Shown: positions 6,292 through 10,092 of the stretch, piece after piece
Numbering within the stretch: the first letter of the stretch is position 1
Layout of the letters: each line of letters begins with the position of its first letter
Assembly: GCA_029556005.1 (NCBI GenBank)
Contig: JAKQGT010000329.1
Location: forward strand, 1-10,092
Reading direction: 5' to 3'
DNA from: Chlamydiota bacterium
GTDB lineage: Bacteria > Chlamydiota > Chlamydiia > Chlamydiales > Simkaniaceae
Length of the DNA: 10,092 bases
Notes under the pieces: generated by a model
Told to the model about the DNA's origin: nothing
Database searches by the model: none
What the model saw: only the letters and a program-made list of their open reading frames with translations
Position numbers and translations under genes: made by a program

Positions 6292-6817
6292 ACTCATAAA
6301 GGAAGGTGCTTCCCGCCTTCCTTTTCTTTTTTAATTCTAAATGTATTAGAGAGATGGACTCTAATGAGCGCTCTTCAACGAAAAGAATCCCTGAGGGGGA
6401 TAATAGTTGGAAGGTATCAATTAGATGAAGCGTTTGGATAGGGAGACCTTTTTCATAAGGGGGATCTATATAGATCAAGTCAAAGGTTTTCCCTTTAAGG
6501 GTTTTGACTGTTTCTAAAACATCTCCAGCTAAGACGGTGGCTAAAGGAGATAGATCTAAAGCATTTAGGTTTTCGCGAATGGCTTTGAGTGCAGAGCGAT
6601 CGTTTTCAATAAATGTAGCAGAAGAGGCCCCCCGACTCAGTGCTTCAATGCCCATGGCACCACTCCCTGCAAACAGGTCTAGAAAATGGGCTTTTTCGAT
6701 TTGGTGTTGACAAATGTTAAAGACTGCTTGCCTGAGTTTTTCTGAAGTAGGACGTGTCTTAAGTCCCTTGGGGGATTGGAGGGAGTGATTTTTGAGGAAT
6801 CCTCCTGTAATTCTCAT
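6275..6817 (-). CDS. rsmD: 16S rRNA (guanine(966)-N(2))-methyltransferase RsmD
   Basis: RsmD uses S-adenosylmethionine to methylate G966 of 16S rRNA in the small ribosomal subunit. The 180-residue length is normal. MRITGG at the start, TRPTSEKLRQAVFN (21-34), the SAM-binding motif DLFAGSGAMGIEALSRGA (47-64) with the acidic ENDRSA after strand 2 (71-76), and the catalytic DPPY (118-121) are all present as in RsmD. The start codon overlaps the stop codon of the upstream VWA gene as ATGA, so translation is probably coupled and rsmD depends on that operon's promoter, which lies outside the window. The 3' end overlaps the convergent MORN-repeat gene by 17 bases and contains that gene's terminator. 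The C-terminus is basic (ELKKKRKAGS), partly the result of coding through the hairpin. Confidence 0.95.
   Translation of the reverse strand: MRITGGFLKNHSLQSPKGLKTRPTSEKLRQAVFNICQHQIEKAHFLDLFAGSGAMGIEALSRGASSATFIENDRSALKAIRENLNALDLSPLATVLAGDVLETVKTLKGKTFDLIYIDPPYEKGLPIQTLHLIDTFQLLSPSGILFVEERSLESISLIHLELKKKRKAGSTFLYEFISKL
6298..6332 (+). terminator. Intrinsic terminator of the MORN-repeat gene, inside the rsmD coding end
   Basis: AAAGGAAGG (6298-6306) and CCTTCCTTT (6316-6324) are a perfect 9-bp inverted repeat with a 9-base loop, followed by a T-rich run to 6332. It begins seven bases after the stop codon of the MORN-repeat gene. On the opposite strand no T run follows the hairpin, so it should act only for the + strand gene. 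The whole element lies within codons near the 3' end of rsmD (around its residues 162-173). Confidence 0.8.
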
Positions 6818-9800
6818 CGAACAACAGTGGGAATCGAGTAAGGTTCAAGGAAGGTTTCTGCTTCTTTTAGAAAATAAGGATCATTCTTTTGTAAAAAGTA
6901 ATCATAGCAAATATAAGCCTGTTGTAAGGCGACGTTTCGTTTCATTGCATAGGATGCTTTTTCTGCGTTTTCGAATGAGATGGGTTGTTTCACATGGATC
7001 CAATGATCCCCTGTTTTTCCCTGTAGTACGAGATCAAACCCTTTTAATTCTTTTATGGTTCCATAAACCATATAAAGGGTATCGGAATAAAGGGATGGGA
7101 GGGTTTGTTCATTGGGGAAAAACTCCACTCCAGAGTCTTTACTTTTACTTGCAATTTGAATGTGAATATCTTTCGCCACAAAATGTCCAATATGTTTGAC
7201 GAGCACCGCGAGTTTTCGAGGGAAGGAGATGTTAGTTTTTGCATACATGGTTTCTCCATTGTTAAACGTAGTGACTAAGTCTAACATGGAGAGATTGTTA
7301 TTTTGGCTAGCAGAGGCGGTGAAGATCGAAACATTGCCCTTGTTCATCTGAGCGAGTTGTTGGAGATCTCCTTTATGATGCGCAATGGAATTTAAGGAAT
7401 TCCCGTCCGTGATCAGGACAATAATGTTTTCTTTGTTTTTATCAAAGTAGGGGGTTACTTGGTTGATCAGATGAAAAGCATCATAATTAATAAAGAAACC
7501 TCTGTAAGTGCGCGCATCTAAAAAGCGCTGAGCTTCACTTTTGGCCCCTTTATTCCACGAAATAGGTGTTTTACTCATGGGGATTAGTTCTGCATCAGCA
7601 ACGAGAATATTGAAAGTATCCCCTTTATTAAGATAGGGAAGGGCGCGCATTACTCCTTCTTTAAAGGTATTAAAGCGCTCTTTTTTAATAGTGCTAGAAC
7701 CATCGATAACAAAAATAATATTTTGTGGAGGGGGTTCGAAATAGAGACGCTCGGTGGGTTTCATTTTAATAGCAAAATAATAGCCATTTCCATCTTCTCG
7801 AGGGGTGTAGTGAACCTCGGTTTCGAATGCATTTTGAAAAGAAACAGTTTCAAGTTTTGAAGGAGAGGGGATTTCGGAAAGAAAAGCTTGGGTCAGGCGA
7901 TGATTTTGGTTGAACGTATGGAAATCGCCACTATCCAGGCTTTTATCTAGCTTGGGGCTTGCAAGAGCCACTAAGCCACTCGAGTGGCGGTTTTCTTGAT
8001 CATAATCCTCAAGGATCTCTTTGGCTTGTGATTCTATTGTTTCAGTAGCTAGAGAGGGGAGGGCCTCTTTTGGGGCTGTGATGGAGTGTTCTTGAGTAGA
8101 GCGAATTTTACTGGGACAGGGGTTTTTTGATACGATTGCTCGTGTATTGGGATAATGAGCCGTGCGAGGAACCATTGCCATAAGAGTATCAGGTGCAAGG
8201 AGGGTATCTAGAGCCTCTTTGGGGAAAATTGGTTGTTTTGTGGGTGAAAGGGATTTTTTTCCTAGATAAGGAAGGGGGAGATCCTCCGCAGGCATTCCCT
8301 GATAAAGGGTGTGTGTTTTTTCATATTCGAGGGATTGTTTTTTAAGAGAGGGAGTGATGTTGTTGATGGCGAGTAGTGGGGGTTCAGGGGGGATAAAAGC
8401 TTCTCTTATGGGCTCTTTTAGAGGTTGGGGATTAAGCTCAGAATGGATTTTTTCTCGAAGAGGAAGTTGCTCTTTACTAGCCAGTGCCCGTGTTTGAGGA
8501 TAGAGAGTTTTTCGGTTAATGAGCGTTAGATGCTTTCCTTCAGGTCTTAGAAGTGTTCTGTTTTGTACACAGGGCAAAGGGGGGGCTAATGTTTGCAGTT
8601 CTTTATGCGGAACTTTGTCATGCGGGAGCTGTTGTAGTTTAAGATGGAGGGGAGTTTTAGGAGAGGTGTTTAATACGGGGGAGGGACTTTTTAGGGTTTC
8701 TTTGAGGGAGGGCTTAGGTAAAGTGGCTAAAGGAATAGGTGTTTTTTGGTGTTCGGATGAAGGGGTAAAAAAGAGCTCTTGACTTTCTACAGTTTCTAAA
8801 GGTGTTAAGGACTTTGTGGTTGCTAGAGCAAGGGAAGCATAGACCTCTTGAGAAGTATGTTTGGGAAGGGTGATCTCTCTTTCTCTGAGGGCCATTTCTT
8901 GGGAAAATTTAAATGTTTTTACTGGAGATACTGCAGAATCTTTTGAGGAGGAGGGTGCATGATGTTTTAGCGCAAGATCGAGAAAGGGATCTGTTTGGGG
9001 GAGCGGCATTGCCTGTTCTTTTGCAGGAGGAGGAGAAGGCGACTCTATTCTGTCAGAAAGTGCATTTGCGATTTTAGGCTCTCTGAAGGTAAGAGCACTT
9101 TGTTGAAAACTTTGAGACTTTTTATTTAAGAGGGCATTTTTAGTGAAATCAGTTGAAAGAGCGTTATCAGAAAGTTTAAAGGCTAAAGTTTGAGATGACG
9201 AGGGGATGGTGAAAGGAGAGATATCAGCAGTCCTTTCTGATTCATAAAAAGGGGAAACCCCTTCTTTTTGGGGACGGTAATTGTTTGAAAAAAGAGGGAG
9301 CTCTTCTTTAATTTTTTTAGAAAGAGAGGCTTTAATAGAGATATTTGAAAGAGGGGGGGACGGTAATGTGTGCTTCTTTTGTTCAGAACGCTTTGTTTTG
9401 ATGGTTACAGGGTATTCTTTAAGATTAAATCGAGGAGTGTAAGAGGGGGGATAGTCAAAAGAGGTCTCATGAGGGGTAGACTCAGACAAAAGTACCCATT
9501 GCTTCTCTTCAAGTTTTGGATGGAGAGAAAGTTCTTCATACGCATCTGTTAAATTAGATAGGTCGATGTTTTCAAAGGAAGCAAAAAATCTAGAGGTATA
9601 GTCGGCTTTAGGGCTCCATTTTTCTTTAGGGGTAGCAAAAGGAGACTCAGAAAGGGGGGAGGTGTTTTTAGTCTCTTTATGAAAGGCTAAAGGGGGAGTC
9701 GAGGGGAGAGGCGCATCAATGGTAAAACGGAAGTTGTCGCTATCAAAAAAGTGCTTTTGAAGGGATTGTTTTTCTGGGTAAAACGGAGAAAATACTTCTG

Positions 9801-10092
9801 TTTCTTTTTGCGTAACAGTCCGGGGAGTTGCCGTGACAAGAGGTTTTGAGGGAGAAGGGGACGTTTCCTCTTTGGGTTTTTTCTCAAAAAAGGGAGCGTT
9901 TTCGATGAGTGAAGGCGTGTAAGAATCAAGCGGTAGGGGTGGGGGTTGGTGAGCGCAGTCGAGCAACGTGGGAACAAAAGCCCTTTCAGTGATGATGAAG
10001 GGGGTTTTAACCGATTCCATCTGTGGGTGCTCATGAAGAGTGGATAAAGGATTACTTGTCTCTTCTTTTATAATTAAGCTCTGAAAGGCTTG
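6814..10092 (-). CDS. Giant low-complexity protein with C-terminal VWA domain (start probably outside window)
   Basis: From the ATG at 10020 the product has 1068 residues; the frame also stays open for all 24 codons up to the window edge, and no Shine-Dalgarno precedes that ATG, so the true start may lie further upstream. Residues 1 to about 700 are rich in Pro, Ser, Thr, Lys, Leu and Glu with no clear fold, and look disordered. A linker (about 710-760, YYFAIKMKPTERLYFEPPPQ) leads to a von Willebrand factor A domain at about 764-940: IIFVIDGSST carries the first MIDAS group (D773, S775, T777) and LITDG the second acidic one (D872). The Thr usually found in the GTN loop is replaced by RGFFINYDA (about 840-848), so metal binding is uncertain. 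The last 130 residues are a folded-looking extension. No signal peptide can be judged because the N-terminus may be missing. VWA domains usually bind protein partners; here the partner is unknown. It is coupled to rsmD by an ATGA overlap. Confidence 0.85.
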   Translation of the reverse strand, partial: QAFQSLIIKEETSNPLSTLHEHPQMESVKTPFIITERAFVPTLLDCAHQPPPLPLDSYTPSLIENAPFFEKKPKEETSPSPSKPLVTATPRTVTQKETEVFSPFYPEKQSLQKHFFDSDNFRFTIDAPLPSTPPLAFHKETKNTSPLSESPFATPKEKWSPKADYTSRFFASFENIDLSNLTDAYEELSLHPKLEEKQWVLLSESTPHETSFDYPPSYTPRFNLKEYPVTIKTKRSEQKKHTLPSPPLSNISIKASLSKKIKEELPLFSNNYRPQKEGVSPFYESERTADISPFTIPSSSQTLAFKLSDNALSTDFTKNALLNKKSQSFQQSALTFREPKIANALSDRIESPSPPPAKEQAMPLPQTDPFLDLALKHHAPSSSKDSAVSPVKTFKFSQEMALREREITLPKHTSQEVYASLALATTKSLTPLETVESQELFFTPSSEHQKTPIPLATLPKPSLKETLKSPSPVLNTSPKTPLHLKLQQLPHDKVPHKELQTLAPPLPCVQNRTLLRPEGKHLTLINRKTLYPQTRALASKEQLPLREKIHSELNPQPLKEPIREAFIPPEPPLLAINNITPSLKKQSLEYEKTHTLYQGMPAEDLPLPYLGKKSLSPTKQPIFPKEALDTLLAPDTLMAMVPRTAHYPNTRAIVSKNPCPSKIRSTQEHSITAPKEALPSLATETIESQAKEILEDYDQENRHSSGLVALASPKLDKSLDSGDFHTFNQNHRLTQAFLSEIPSPSKLETVSFQNAFETEVHYTPREDGNGYYFAIKMKPTERLYFEPPPQNIIFVIDGSSTIKKERFNTFKEGVMRALPYLNKGDTFNILVADAELIPMSKTPISWNKGAKSEAQRFLDARTYRGFFINYDAFHLINQVTPYFDKNKENIIVLITDGNSLNSIAHHKGDLQQLAQMNKGNVSIFTASASQNNNLSMLDLVTTFNNGETMYAKTNISFPRKLAVLVKHIGHFVAKDIHIQIASKSKDSGVEFFPNEQTLPSLYSDTLYMVYGTIKELKGFDLVLQGKTGDHWIHVKQPISFENAEKASYAMKRNVALQQAYICYDYFLQKNDPYFLKEAETFLEPYSIPTVVR

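Noticed and set aside
6792..7199. A 135-codon plus-strand frame opposite rsmD and the VWA gene
   Set aside because: It lies across the junction of two well-supported minus-strand genes and its translation has no domain features.
8200..9960. G-rich, purine-biased plus strand with many G runs, considered as a structured non-coding element or G-quadruplex region
   Set aside because: The bias is explained by Pro (CCN), Ser, Thr and Lys codons of the minus-strand protein; the frame is open throughout.
9687..10034. A 115-codon minus-strand frame overlapping the N-terminal part of the VWA protein
   Set aside because: It is an alternative frame within low-complexity codons; the longer frame is open for more than 3200 bases and ends in a recognisable VWA domain.

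Overview
The window looks like a stretch of chromosome from a low-GC member of the Chlamydiae, probably an environmental (Chlamydia-like) lineage. The reasons are indirect: a compact type II secretion cluster in the order gspE-gspF-gspG-pseudopilin, as in chlamydial genomes; pseudopilins without the usual Gly before the cleavage site, which also occurs in other PVC phyla; and large lineage-specific repeat and low-complexity proteins. No rRNA, tRNA, insertion sequence, CRISPR array or phage gene is visible, and every gap between genes is under about 170 bases. The taxonomic call is an inference.

Left part (1-2460, + strand): the end of a type II secretion (T2S) operon. It holds the C-terminal part of the GspE ATPase, a complete GspF platform protein, the major pseudopilin GspG, and a second pseudopilin-like protein that starts on a TTG inside the end of gspG. 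The genes are nearly contiguous or overlap, so they are very likely co-transcribed. Next (2518-2898, +) comes a small four-helix membrane protein with a good ribosome binding site, and then, convergent with it (2934-3518, -), a CPBP-family intramembrane protease with all three signature motifs.

Middle part (3519-6332): a divergent promoter region (a sigma70-like promoter can be read on each strand) and a large exported protein of about 870 residues. After its signal peptide it is built largely of about 30 MORN/YwqK-type units of about 24 residues. Its gene ends in a strong intrinsic terminator that lies inside the 3' coding end of the convergent gene rsmD.

Right part (6275-10092, - strand): a two-gene operon, read right to left. 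A very large protein (at least 1068 residues, and probably continuing past the window edge) has about 700 residues of Pro/Ser/Thr/Lys-rich, apparently disordered sequence followed by a C-terminal von Willebrand factor A domain with an altered MIDAS. Its stop codon overlaps the start of rsmD (16S rRNA m2G966 methyltransferase) in an ATGA junction. The conserved housekeeping genes (T2S, rsmD) flank lineage-specific exported or surface-type proteins; the MORN-repeat protein and the VWA protein are the two least explained items.
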